Origin: Cruorifilaria tuberocauda
Lineage: Eukaryota; Nematoda; Chromadorea; Rhabditida; Onchocercidae
Assembly: GCA_013365365.1 (NCBI GenBank)
Contig: JABVXU010000146.1
Coordinates: 55,079-119,078 of the forward strand
DNA length: 64,000 nucleotides
Direction of reading: 5' to 3'
A program made the translations under genes and the position numbers. Positions 38,201 to 51,336 of this stretch are shown here, one piece after another. Within the stretch, counting starts at the first letter, position 1. Each line of letters starts with the position of its first letter. The notes under the pieces are model-generated. The model was given only the letters and a program-made list of their open reading frames with translations. It ran no database searches and was not told the DNA's origin.

Positions 38201-41200
38201 TATATTTTTCTGGATATCTAATAATTTATCTAGAGATTTCAATAAATCCAGCTCTTTTTCGGATGAATGCAGAAACATTTATATCATATAATCAATTCAG
38301 TTTCAGATTTAAAAAGCAAAGAATAATTTACCAATGCTCAAACGATAATTATCAATTTTGTGTTGACTTCGCGCATAATCAATATTCGGCCCACGTAATA
38401 CAGCAAGCATCGGGTAAAAGTTAAAGTAACGATCCCGAACTTTCAGGAAAGCAGCCGGTGCTGTCTGGTCGGGTAATACATCGCTCATTTCAAGACCAAA
38501 CGTAGTGTTGCGTAATCCAAATAATCCGACAATTAACAAGCATAAGCAAATGATAATGACAAATATCTAAAATGAAAAAATCTTTTGAAAAATGCACAAA
38601 AAAAACAACACTGAAAGTAGCAATGATTATATAAGTTAACAACTGTGCCTTTAATTCAATTTGGCATTAAATTCAGCAACTTTAAAATCACTTTACTTAC
38701 TGAAATTTATATTCTAACTCCATAACTTACTCTTGCGAAAATTAAAACAAGGAGGTGTTCATACAGTAACCTTTTAAAAATTAAATGCTTTTTCCCAGTT
38801 AAAATCAAAATAGGAATCAAGAATACTCACTTTGACTACTGTTTTTTTTAAGAATGGTATATAGTAATGGCGTAGAAAAGCATGAAGAGTCCAAGGCTTT
38901 ACGATATCATCCTCCATATCATCACCATGATCATTAGGAGAATATAGATTATGGTATGAAGGCATTGTTCCACCAACAGTCAATTTCTCCTATAACTTTT
39001 GTGTGGATGAATTGAATCAAATCAGTCTAAAAAACTAGGTCTTGAGCTGATCTATATCAATAAATATGAAATAATCTATTTAAATAACAAAGGATTGATT
39101 TTCGTTTAACTCTTCAAACAATCAAGAACAGATTATTAGTACCTAATTAAATGAAAGCATACTTTCGCACTTCAGAAACTGATTTATTTGTAGTTCCTTA
39201 TAAAAATGTTTTTTATTAAAAAACTTTGCACAAACAGTTTATACTTTCCAAATATTTGTAAATGAAAAACTGACTTGAATATGTGGTTTGACACCTATAT
39301 TAACCATATAACTGCTTTCCCTTGCAAATGAATCCTTCATCACTGAGCAGCAACAAACGTCTCGACGATAACTTTTGCGACGATACAAATCAATTGATAT
39401 GATTGCTGGGAAAATCGTAAGTACAGCAATAAGATTAAACGTCAGAAGAATAGAAGACTGAAATGAATTCAAATCACATTTAAAATATTAAAGAACTAGT
39501 GAAAAACATTCTCAACATGTATAAACTGAAAAAATTTTCTCTTACCAAATACTTAGAAGTCAATAAACAGCGGTAAACTTAACTAGAAGAACATGTTCGC
39601 CAACTTCTAATCAAATCGTTTAGTTCAAATTTCAAGAACTAGTCTTATTTTAAGACTCATTTTTATACGGAATTAATTTAATGAATTATAAAAACTCAAA
39701 CCTGCGCACAAAATGCACGTAATGCAGGAATCGGTAACAATGTCCCGGTAAGAAACGAAAGAATATTATTGATGGATGTCGTCATAACACTCATACCGGT
39801 TTCTTTCATTAACATACCAACTTCATCCTTTTTCACATTTTCTATTACACTGTGATAATTGTGCAATAACAGAAAAATATTATCCACGCCAATACCGAGT
39901 GTTAGAAATGGCACTATCTAAAAATAATTTTTCAAAATTTAACTCAATATTTCCGGTAAAAGCAAGTCTTATTTTAAGACTAATTTTTATACGAAATTAA
40001 AATATATTCTCATTAAATTAAATCAACAATGTGCAATCAATGGCTTGTCAATAAAATTTAACATAAGGGTGAATTTTTTCAAATAATATGAAAATCATAA
40101 ACTATGTCGAAATTGTAGAAGACAACTATGAAGATTTTGAATATTAACTGAACGGTAAATATGTAAGATCAACTAAGTTAATTTCAAACATTGATAATAG
40201 CAAAATTTCCAACATTTATTATTACTGCAAATAAAGTTTTAAGCCTATAAGTGTAAACTTTTAAATTTAAAATCATAACCGAAGAAATCTAACCTGAGTA
40301 GTAGCGGCATTGAATTCGATACCCAACCATGTCGCAAGACCCAAACCAGCAATTGACGCAAAAGTAACTGTTAAGACCCCAGCAAAAGCCAAACTTATGC
40401 ACGAATCAACAGCTAACATGCATCCACGACATTTCATTTGAGCTTGCAGTGCATAGACCAACATCAGAAAATACCTATGACAATTATTAATAGACCGGAA
40501 TTTAAAAATCACAGAAGAATGTGTAATTGATTTATTATCCTTAACTTCCTATAGCATAATTATTGAAATGCGAAAATAATAGGTTAATTTATTGGAAGAA
40601 CATAAGGCTGAAGTAAAATTTTCTTTTCTAAAGCCGATATTAGACTGATTTCGAATATTCATTGACTTATTGATATTCTATTGACTTTCTAGTTATTTGC
40701 TGTGCAATGTTTATGCTCAGCAATTTTTAAAAGTTTTTAGGATGTTGAAATGATTGGAAAACTTTCTCCGGAATCAAAATTCTAAAAACCATTTCATTAC
40801 GAAATTTCTTTTACTAAATTATTGGCTGCTGATTACAGTGAAATGATTCTTTTTTAAATGCGTTAACTTAGTCTATATTCATTTCTATATCTATAGAAAT
40901 TATTTTTTCTCAGATAATCTCATTAAAAAAATTTTACCCAATAAAAATGACGCTGTAATTGAACTTGCAAAATTGTTCCAACATATCAGCCACTGATGAT
41001 GATGCTAATGGATGTATGCGACGATGGACAACTTTCGAATCACTTTTCTGATCAACAATGAAGTTCGATTGATGATTGTACAAATTTTTTGTAAAGTTAC
41101 GTTGCCATGTTCTGATCACATTTTCTGCCACAGTTACATTCCATCGCATTAAGTTTAAATTTGGTTTTGAATGAATTTTGTCACCATCCTATGAAACAAA

Positions 41201-44200
41201 ATGACGGCATAAATATGCTCGGACTCTGTCAAACAGAATTCATATATTATTATAGTTTATGATGAGATCTATTTTTCTTCTTCACAATATCTTGCAAAGT
41301 AAATCATAGTTATCTTCCAATAATAAAAATATCAAAATATGATGGCTTCTAATCAATTAGCAGCAACCCTAAACAATAACAGCTAAGACTTCTCATGTTA
41401 CTAGCTAATTTTCCTTCAGATAAAAAATATACCTTAAAGCGATTATATATATCAATAGGTGAAGCCACTAAAAATACGCTTTGCAAAGCTTCCGCGCTTT
41501 GAATCGTACCATTTTTTGTCTGAACGCCACCAATAATCAGATCTTGTGGCCATAACATAACATCTTTCGCAAAACTGTGACAACCACCAGTCACTACTTC
41601 ACCGTAATTGGGAAGTACGGGCATTTCATGCTGAAAAATAAACTTTCTTCCAATAAAAAGTTGAGTGATCATCAGAATATCTGAAAAAGCAATAACATTC
41701 CTACGTGAGTCTTTTGATGCTCGATAATCTAAGAGTTTGTTCTGAAAAATTACTGGAATCAACAATCAAACCAGTCTCTTTAATCCCCTCTTTTCTCATA
41801 ATGAAAGTTTCGTTAATACTCCCTTTCCCCAAGACAAAAGTTACTCCTGGGAAAAAATTCTCATTAGAAAAGAAAAAAAATCTATAACATGATTCGATTT
41901 TAAACTAAATAAAGCCATACCAATTTAAGGAATTCATGCCACTTATCCGTATTATTTCGTAGCCACTCCGAAAAAGGTCGTGCATATTTCGCGCACAATT
42001 CAGCTGAAATTTTGATTTGCTTTTTACTGAGTACCAAAAAAAGAACTTCGTGTCAATTTAAAAGCTATAAAACAACAACATGCTTGAGTCGAACCATGCT
42101 CAGATATAAATGAATCAAAAACCGAAAACGTAGACCAGCTTAAAAAAAAGAGAGAAAATAAAAAATTCTTACAGTTATCACGCACAATCTAATCAAATAG
42201 ATGAGCTGGCACAAGTTGCAGATCTGATAACAACACATAACTATGGCATTATGCAAAAGAGCAAAAGAAAATATCTCTCATTTAGAACACTCGAAGAAAT
42301 TGTAACAAAACAAAGGGAGAGAACAGCACAGAACACGGGAAGTCACAGAACGGGGACTCAGGAACAACGAATCTAGTCTAAATTGACTAAAGTGTAAAGT
42401 CGATAGATAAAGTCATTATAATATAACTAATTTTCGTCGTTGATTAGAAATCAAAATAGTTTCAACGAATTTAAATTCTGAAGAGAACTTAGAAGAAAAA
42501 CTCGAAATCACCAATGACCACTTTGGACAACAATATATATGGATGAAAGCCATTTAAAAGCAAAGTGGAAATTGAAATTTCTTATAAGAAGAAATGACGA
42601 AGAGCATGCTATTTAACTAAAGAAATACACACATCCGTAATTTCTCTTTACAACTTATGAAGCCTAGCCTTCTCACCATTTAAATTAAATTCTTTATCTT
42701 CATCACCGTCATACAGGAAATCATTGTCACCCTGATAAGCGATTGGACCTGAAGTTTGACTGACTTTCCCTTATGATAACTTTTTGTTTGGATTTAATAA
42801 AGTGACTAATGTCACTTATAATCCAAAAAAAAGACTCTATTTCTGCGAACTCCCTGTGTCGAGAATCAAGAATTGCTTGACTCGAGGGGACATTTCAATC
42901 TTCATTTACGATTACGATGGTTGAAAAAAAAAACTCACTACAATAAGACATTTACACATGCTTAAACCAACTGAATTTTCACTTTTTAAAAAATCATCTC
43001 ACTGGTGTTAATTAATAGCTGATATTGAAGATTAGCTTATAAGGAAATAAAGAATTTTTCTATTTTATTTGCCTACAAAATCTCATATAGTTTTATTCAC
43101 TTCCCTTTACATATGAAAATCGCGAAAAGAAGCTGCCAGCATTTCTCTATCGTGAATCCTCGAATTTAAACACACAGAATTCTGATATCCTCCAGCAAAG
43201 TAACCATAATAAAAATACTAACCTCTCTCTTTCGCGCTCTTTAATGATGCAATCTTTGGATTTGGTGTTGTTCCTGCTGATCCAGTAGATTCTGCTTCCA
43301 ATAAAATTTTAGAAGCTCCAGTTTGTTTGTCGTTTGTGCTATTTTGGACAAGTTTTGAATTGAAATTAATGAAACCAAACTCTGTTTCATTCGTTGTGAC
43401 AGTTTTGCTCTTATTTAAGGAAGGTTCAGATAGATTTGTATCATTCAACATCCCGTCCACGTTCAAATGATTATAAATTGACTTTCTCAGACTTCTTTTT
43501 TGTCCTAAAAACTGATTTCCTTATATCAAGGTAGAAAATTAATTCTATGCATTTAAATTTTCCTACAAAGTCCAAAATTTTAGTGGTCTTTAAAGTAATA
43601 TAAATTTCAAATAATTTTTTCCAATCTAAGACTGCTAGAAATTTCCTATTAAAAAACCAAATTCTACTTCAAATTTTTAGCAATCATCATAAAAATGATT
43701 CAAGAAATTCTCTCAACTAATCCTTTCATACTACTTTAGTATACAGAACTAACTTTTGCCGAAGAAATCAAAGAGACTGTATTCGTCCTCCAGGTTCTTC
43801 TTTCTTTCTTCGCGACGAAGATATTCCGGATCAATTGGTACTTCAAAACCTTGATTCTTGGCATATTCCAAAAATCTAGGGATCAGGTCACAAAAAGCAA
43901 AGTGATTCGGGGATCCAGTTGGACACTCCGGGTTGAGTGGATCAATGCACCACCGATCAAGATAACCTTTACCTATGTTAGCCTGAAATTAGAATTAATA
44001 ACCCAACTTCTTCAACTACTAACTCTGCACTCCAATTTTCAGCAGCCATATGACAGTCTCGAAGCGTTGATTTAAATTACGAAGCTGAAAGATCTTTTAC
44101 TTTTTCAGCATGCGAAGATGAAGCCAAATGTGCAGTGATTCCTGGTATGTGAAATTATATCACCTTGCATCTGTGAATAATTTAGCAAAGCAAAGTCTTA

Positions 44201-46908
44201 CTCGATGAAAAAAACTGTTGAAATTATCCAAGTCCAAAAGTTCCGACAATTCATCTAGAAGTGCCTGCGGATCAATGTTCGACCATGACAAAGTGTCCAC
44301 GTTTGGTATTGATGACAAAAATTCTTTCCCAAATCCAAGCGAACTGAAAAACCCACTGAATAACTGAAACAGTAATTCCATAATACCAATAAAATAACCT
44401 TCGAACTTCCAATTTTTTAACATTCCAACCAAATTTTAAACACAGTTGAAAATTCGATGAAATTAAATTGAAAATTTTTCATTTGATCACTCTATATTCT
44501 CCATTTTTTTTTACCTGCTTTCAATACTAGGATGTGGTCCAATTGCCTTTGATCCTTCCCAAAAGCAATCAATCGGTGTAATCCAAATGCATGGTATTAT
44601 TTTATCAATAAGAGGTAGAAACTGAGCAGCAAATAAGTTATCAATTTTTGGAGAAGGTGGTTTGAAACACAGATCAGCAAGAGTCCAGTTTCTAGAAAAA
44701 AAAATCACTTTTAAAATATTATAACCAGTTTCAAAACAAGTGCAAATCAAGAAAGTGCGCTACGTTCTGAACGTTTTGAAGCTATTTTCAATAGTCAAAA
44801 CTATTGGTTACACTGGTGAACGAGAAAAATAAAATAATCAATTTAAAAAATTACAAGTTGTTATAGTTTCCAAATTTTGACAATCTTTACAAAATCAAAG
44901 AAAATAAGAAGTAAGAAATAAGTAAATAAATTAATACAGTAAAATAAAACGAAGACAGAAAAACATACTCGCCAGCGACATTCACTTTATACTCTGCAAT
45001 TTGTTCCAGAATTGTGACATGTTCTAGTAAACCTTCTTGAGTAAGTATGTTATCACCTTCGATTACTGGAGTTTGTATCACAACCTGAAAATCATTACCC
45101 TTGCAAATTAGGAAATAAAAAATTGAAATAGTCTTGAACTATTCGATTTTTTGCCTCTTTTATTCTCTTCTTTCTCCCTCCCAATATAACTGATTTCTGA
45201 TCAATCTATTTGATTAATTCAATTAATTACCAAAAAAAATTGCTCACTATCTTACTTTTATAACCATTTCAAGAGGCGAATAAAGCGAAAAAAAAATGAA
45301 ATTGTCAAGATAAAAGCGAAATGGTACTTGATAAGCACCACCAAGGCCTGTTTCACCATGTGCTTTATCACAATTAAGGTTGTCTATTCTTGAAAGAAAA
45401 TTAAGCTCCTCTTCTAATCGGCCACCACCTGGAAAATAAAAAATAAGTCTTCATTTCCATGAAAACTGATAGCACATACTTTAACAAATTAAAAATATCA
45501 ATAATCTTTTGAAAAAGCGAACGAAACTCAATATATTGCTATTTCCGGAATTTTCGAATGAAATGATAATGTTTTAAAATAATCGTAAACATTTCCTTCA
45601 ATGATAATTGATATCAATTCTCTTTTCAACAAAAAATTCTTCATGCTGAGTGTCTCACTATTTCTATGTGCAAAAAACCTTGACCATTGTCTTCGAATAT
45701 AAAATAAGTATAAGGAGAAATATGCAACGATCATCAAAAGAAATATGCATTGATCCGTCAAAAGAAATAAAAAACAGCTCATCAAGTAGTAATTGCCACT
45801 AATAATAAATGACTGATAACTTCAAAACAAATTTCTTAGATTATTTTAACAATTTTTTGCAGAATAATTCACAATTTGCTTAAGCGTATAATCATTCCAC
45901 TCACTTGTCCACTTGATTTCAATAATTATTATCAGGAAATTATCCATATTTAGTTCAAACAAAACTTACGTGCCACCCATAACTTTACGATGTCCGTTTC
46001 AATACGGACATACCGTAAGCCATAGCAACAGAAACAGAAGAACATCACAACGCTGAATATAACGAGACATGCATGATGGTGTACAAATGTTCCTAAGGCA
46101 AACAGTGCTTTTTGGATTAAACTTCTCGAATATAAAGCTGCCCTATTACCACGTGCTTTACCCTGAAAACTTTTATAGTTTTCGAGTGAATGGTAGTATC
46201 AAGCAGGTGTCAATTTCTTTTAGCAAAAATCGATTTTGAATTTTCGTGGTCACGAAAAACAATTACAGATGATTTCAGATGAATGAAAGCCTATAAAAAT
46301 GCAATTGAGAAAATAATTCTAACCCGCTTAATTTGCTGCAAAGCCATATCTGCATCACACCATGACGGTCGTTCACTGAATTCACGTTTCCATCGATCAG
46401 AAAATTCATATGAATCGGATTTGCCAACCAAGAATTGATCCATTTTCTAAAAACAATAAAAGATATTTAAAGACGGGCAGTAATTAAGTGAACAAAGGCA
46501 GTTTTAATATCTGTAAGGCAAGAAATTTATTTCTTCTGCAAAATGAATCACTAAAGCAAAATTTTATTCACTTAACCTATCTATGTAGGGGTGTTACTTT
46601 CTAATACCAATGACGCAAAAAATTTTCCTTTTGCAATTTAGATTGGACAGGGCAACACTGGAGTGATAAAATGCGATTTCTGATTCATGATTTTATGACG
46701 AAAAGAAAAGTGGAATATTTAAAACTCAAGTTCTGACCTGTGTACAAGATGATACTGTCCCGACAGATGTTGGGGCCACTACATCGTCACCATCTGGTTC
46801 TTCATCTTCCTCAGGTGTGCTGTATTCTAGAAGATGATGTCTACGTTGCCCATCAGGTCCGCTAACATCATGATGTTTCGTACCTGGTTGCTCTATCAGT
46901 AAAAGCAT
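35242..46908 (-). CDS. ptc: Patched-family 12-pass membrane protein
   Basis: Exons from the ATG: 46738-46908, 46324-46446, 45970-46162, 45328-45428, 44969-45084, 44515-44691, 44202-44343, 43754-43982, 43223-43504, 41921-42003, 41433-41630, 40938-41188, 40294-40474, 39702-39917, 39275-39457, 38831-38989, 38332-38566, 37899-38023, 37617-37751, 37164-37421, 36790-36973, 36535-36651, 36031-36302, 35631-35771, 35242-35355. All phases agree: 1461 residues, close to human PTCH1 in length. TM1 lies near residues 122-150. Loop 1 has MIQTP, NWTLADLC, ITPIDCFWEGSK and GYLDRWC. The sterol-sensing domain spans about 680-870, with FNAATTQ and GIGVDNIFLL. The second half has YNYLTAWYNSD, FWEQYL, VGIGVEFTAHV and ALLPVLLSLIGPP. 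The RND-type acidic residues of TM4 (D761) and TM10 (E1289) are present, though the second Asp of vertebrate GVDD is Asn. The TM6-TM7 linker is shorter than in PTCH1. Nematodes keep ptc-1 and ptc-3 without canonical Hedgehog signalling; I cannot tell which this is. Exon 44202-44343 has an alternative acceptor nearby. Confidence 0.96.
35545..35595. repeat. TA-rich simple repeat in a Patched intron
   Basis: Imperfect (TATA/TGTATA) repeats inside the last intron of the Patched gene. Confidence 0.8.
37799..37816. repeat. Short AT/AC dinucleotide repeat in a Patched intron
   Basis: ACATATATATATATACACAC-like sequence between the exons at 37617-37751 and 37899-38023. Confidence 0.7.
39641..40000. 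repeat. 36-base direct repeats flanking a Patched exon
   Basis: A 36-base sequence at 39641-39676 recurs at 39965-40000 with two mismatches, in the introns on each side of exon 39702-39917. Each copy contains the small dyad AGTCTTA-TTT-TAAGACT. The two are 324 bases apart in the same orientation. Confidence 0.8.
42677..42748 (-). CDS. ptc: Extra acidic exon of the Patched gene (72 bases)
   Basis: This lies in the 1.2 kb intron between exons 43223-43504 and 41921-42003. On the minus strand it has an acceptor ACTTCAG, no stop, and a donor GTGAGA; both boundaries are phase 1, so inclusion adds exactly 24 residues without disturbing the frame. It encodes an acidic segment (AYQGDNDFLYDGDEDKEF) in the first extracellular loop, after residue 511, raising the protein to 1485 residues. 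Weaker in-phase acceptors lie 12 and 18 bases further upstream. It may be constitutive or a cassette exon. Confidence 0.6.
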
Positions 46909-46909
46909 C

Positions 46910-46911
46910 CT
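46910..46911 (-). other. Acceptor one base upstream of the Patched ATG
   Basis: On the minus strand TTTTTACAG is followed by G and then the ATG of the Patched frame. No upstream coding exon was found in the next kilobase, so this is most simply a spliced-leader acceptor leaving a one-base genomic 5' UTR. An undetected upstream coding exon is the alternative. Confidence 0.5.
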
Positions 46912-48718
46912 GTAAAAATGTAGTTTAAGAATTTCTTATTGAAATTGAAGCTATATTTTTTTCGGCCCAATAAAAAACTCAAAAAAGTAGAAATTTCATA
47001 TACAAAAATAAATTGTTCACAACCTTAACATCCGTGCTCCATTTCGAAGTCCTACATATAATAACTAAAAATTCCCTAAAAATTTTCATACAAGAAATAA
47101 TTTAAACAGAAAATAGCACTTATGAAACACTTCATATATTCAAAATTATTTGTGAAAACTAAAAAATGAGACGTTGAACTGCGTCTGACTCAGTTTGGGC
47201 AAATAATGATTCATCGCAGTATTTATTTATTAAAAATCCCAAAAAATTTTTAATCATTTAAAAAGTAAAATTAAGTTTTAGTTCTATAATTAATCTCTGA
47301 AACGATCATTTAGACTGGAATGAATTTTATTTGACTGACAGTCAAATTCCAACGTGATCGAAATCAAAGTAATAGAACAAAACAATATCGCTAAAATTCA
47401 ACAGACAAAGAAAGAGAATTCACAGCAACAAAACTATTGTATCAAAAGAAAATGGAAGGATTGGAGCCATATCATTTATATAAATTTCTGAAAATAAATA
47501 TATAATTATAGTAAAAATTCATAGTTAATTCAATAAGAAAATATTTCGTTGTTTAGAGATAAATGAAAAATGAATGGAAAGGATAATTATTCATTCTTAA
47601 TTCTTTCCTGAAATTATGTAATGCTTTAAAAGAAGAGGTACCATTGAAATATGCCTTAATGGAAAATTCTTACATGTCACTTCATATTTAGAAATGAATA
47701 AATGACGGCATAAAAAAAAACAAAATGTGTAATAAGACGTTACAAACTGGAAAAGAAAAAAATATATATCAGCTTCAATAAATCATAAATAATAGCGATA
47801 ACATGTCATAGAAGAGGAGACATGACGAGTCACATGAATCACGTAATGAAACGTAGCAATGTTTATTATCTGTCTGTTAACGATGTATCATTGCTATTCC
47901 ATGGAGGAGAAAGAGAGGATCGGAAAAGTTTTCATCTCTGAAGAGCAAATGTTATGTCAAATTTGAAAGAAACACCTCCTACCATTATTTCAGTTTCTAA
48001 CTATCCAATCGTACGTAACTCACGTGACCTGCATGCAAAATATGGAATAATTCACTTTAGCAATTTCTGGCTGGATTTCTTTCAGTCCATGCTACCTTGT
48101 ATGCAAATTTGTTCCAACACGCCTTATCCTCTGATATTTCTTCCTTGCTTTTCCCACGTTTCAATCAGAAATAATTTCAAAAAAGAGGTCATTTCCATTA
48201 ATTCAACATTTCCTTAGAGGTCAGCTGTCCACGTCATTATTATCATATGATACAACTATTCATTATTTATTTTAAGAATGAAAGCAAAGAAAATTGCAAC
48301 AAATGGAATATTACCATCTCAACGTTTTCTTCGAAATCTTTCGAAATTCAAATTCCGTTAGAAATCCAAAACAATGTGATCAATTTATTGAAATCGTCCA
48401 CTCCACCATCTGTCATTTTCAAATTCAAGGACAACTAATTTTAAATTTATTAGATAGAGAAATTGTGTTAATTCCCAAAGGAAGAATGGAGTACGTTTTG
48501 TATGATATTGTTTAATTGAACTGAATTAAAAAGAATTAATTAAAACTAAAATGAAATTCGAATTGAAATGAAATGAATGTGATAAGACCAAATATTATAT
48601 TTAAAAATAAAACTTTATGCAATTTTGAATAATCCCATTTCTTCCGATAAGCATCCATTTCCCACCAGATGGGATAAAAATAACTTTTATCACTTATCCT
48701 CTTTCATTTTTGTCTGCC

Positions 48719-48746
48719 CTCTCTTTCTCTTTCTCTCCCTCTCTCT
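48719..48746. repeat. CT microsatellite
   Basis: About 28 bases of CT/CTTT repeats. Confidence 0.8.
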
Positions 48747-49118
48747 ACATTTCTATGTATATTATTGTAGACTAAAAGAAGAAGAAATAAAAAAGCGAAC
48801 TTCTATGATTCTCATAAAATTTGAATTAACGATGCAGACGAATGAGTAGTTGCCTGTCTGATAGATTAGAAGAGATTAAATTTTTAATTATCAGGAAAAT
48901 GATAATCTCAAATTAATGCTCCAATATTGCCGGGAAATATTGTGGAGATTATCGCATGAAAATCCTAATCAATCGATTTATCACTCGTATCATTCAATTA
49001 ATTTAAATAATACTTAAATTACTGAAACATTATAAAAAAGCTTAAATCTATAAGCATTAGCTGCAGATTTAATTTCAATTTCAACTTTTCTAAAGATAAT
49101 TAATTTCTAAGATTGTCT

Positions 49119-49209
49119 AATCAATAATTATCGATACCCCTTAATAACAATATTTCGTCAAACCAATAATTACCAGTATTCCTGACAGGTTTTACTTATC
49201 AGATAACTA
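49119..49209 (+). repeat. Dispersed repeat, copy 1
   Basis: Two blocks, 49119-49135 (17 bases) and 49186-49209 (24 bases), recur exactly and in the same order at 54279-54295 and 54304-54327. Here the blocks are 50 bases apart, against 8 in the second copy. It looks like a family of short dispersed repeats with internal deletion or insertion. Confidence 0.65.
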
Positions 49210-51319
49210 AATCTCTCTCAGTATTGATTTTTTCTTATACTTTTTTTTTGTTTTCCTATTATGTTTGCAAAATGTCTCCGTAAAAAAAAAGAAAAGAGAA
49301 AAAGAAAGAGAAAAGTTTGGAATTCCCATTTGTTCTTTTCATATAAACAGAAAAATATGTCAAGAAATAATTCAAATTTTTGCATTTCTTTCTTCTTTCC
49401 TGCACTTTTTATTCTAAATTTGAGAAAAAAATTACACAGAAAATTCGAATATCATCAAAAGAAAAAGAGAAAAAAGAAAATATTTACTTAATAAATTTAA
49501 AGAGTAAAGAAAAAAAGATTTTGTAACAGGAAAATGAAAATTTCATTGTTTTGATTGCATTGTGATTACGATAAAGATTGAAATAAGCAAATAATTAATT
49601 GGTAGTGATTAAAATTGAGGGAAATTAGATGTGTCAAAGGTTACTTTAGATAATATTACTTTACGATAACTCGGCTTTCTTTACTTATAATGGACTTTCT
49701 TTACTAATAAATCCACAAAAAAATGAATAATTTGTTTAAAATTTATTAAAAATTATATCAAATATTCTTTATGAATTAACAAAAAGAAAATTCGTTAGAA
49801 ATTTTGTAAGATATATTTCATTTTGTAAATATTTTTTCTTTCGAATAGAAGAATTAATCTTAAAATCTTCCTTAGTTCAATCAATAATCTTGGCAGGAAA
49901 AAAACGAGAACAGTTGTTTCTTAAATTCCAATAGCGATCAAATGATCGTTTCTATTTTCATTTTTTTTCTTGTTCAATGAATGAACAAATTATAGAAAAA
50001 GTAAATAGTTTTAATAAGGAGAGTTTGAATTCTCATGATAATCATGACAATTGTCTTATGATAATCGATTTCATGTGATACGTAGTCATCGTGTTGTTTA
50101 CTATTTGATAACTTATCATTTTAATAAACTCTATATTCATGTTCATGTTTCACAATATTTATCTTGCAAATTCTGAACGAATTGATAAAATGTATTATAT
50201 TTTAAAGACTAATAAAACCAATTCATTTTAAAGTTAATCGTCTAATTTCAAAAAAAAGTTCTAAAATTGTTCTATAAAATGAACTATAGAAATTATTTTT
50301 GTAAAAATTGAAATTTGGAAAATTATAAGATAAATTCTATGAAAAATTTTTTTGAAATAAATTGTGGAAAGTGGAACTTTGTTAAATTAATCTAATTTCA
50401 TGTTTTTTTCCATTCCCTTATAGAAGCATAAATGAAATTCAGACATGGTAAATGAAAAAAACAGTACATTTATTCATTTATGCTCGAAATTTGAAATAAA
50501 TGTCTAAAGTACATAACGTAAAAACATTTTCCAATTTTATCCTTTCAGTTTATTTTTGAATTCTTAAAATTACTTCTCAATTCATTTCAGCTGATAGTAG
50601 CTAATAGTAGTAATCGTTAAGCAATAAAACAAAGAAAAAATTATTTTACAGAAAAAAGAAAAATACTTTTTATAAAAATTAATCGATGAACAATTCGATA
50701 AATTCAATCAGTGGTTTTTGAGTGGTTTCAGCTAAATAAACAAAAATCAATTTTAGCAGAAATAAAATAAGCCATAAAACAAAAATCATTGAAATTGTTA
50801 TATCAGAAATACATGCAATTTATTCTTCTCCAAACACAATTTTCATTTGTTTCCAAAGTAGAAAGAAAATAAGCAAACCTTTCTTTTTTTACTTTCATTT
50901 TTTCCCTTTTGAGAATATTTGAAAAAATTCTTTTTCTTGGAAAAGAATTTTTGATCATTTTCATTATTTATTTCTGTTATGCTTTGCAATTTCTATTATC
51001 CAAAAGAAATGAAAGATATTATTTTCTTTTTTTCTTTGTTTTGGTAGTAATTGAATGATTTAAAGTTTTGAGTGATAGAAAGCTTTTTCAATAAATAAAA
51101 ATATATGTTTGTTTAATATATAAATGAATTTGAAAATTTTCTAACACATCAAAAGTTAGTTAATCATAGCATAAATGAAATAAATCAAAAAAGAAAAAAA
51201 TTCAACGAAAGGTTAAGTTAAATGAAATAGGTTAAATGGTATTTATTATAATTGAATTTTTTAATTTATGAAATTTTATTCAAAGCTATCCTTGGTTCAT
51301 TGGTTCTGGTTATTATCAG

Positions 51320-51336
51320 AAAGAGAGAGAGAGAGG
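51320..51336. repeat. Short GA microsatellite
   Basis: About 17 bases of GA repeat. Confidence 0.75.

Noticed and set aside
45528..45785. Hydrophobic 85-codon minus-strand open frame in a Patched intron
   Set aside because: No donor or acceptor of suitable phase, and the flanking exons already join in phase with good similarity to Patched.
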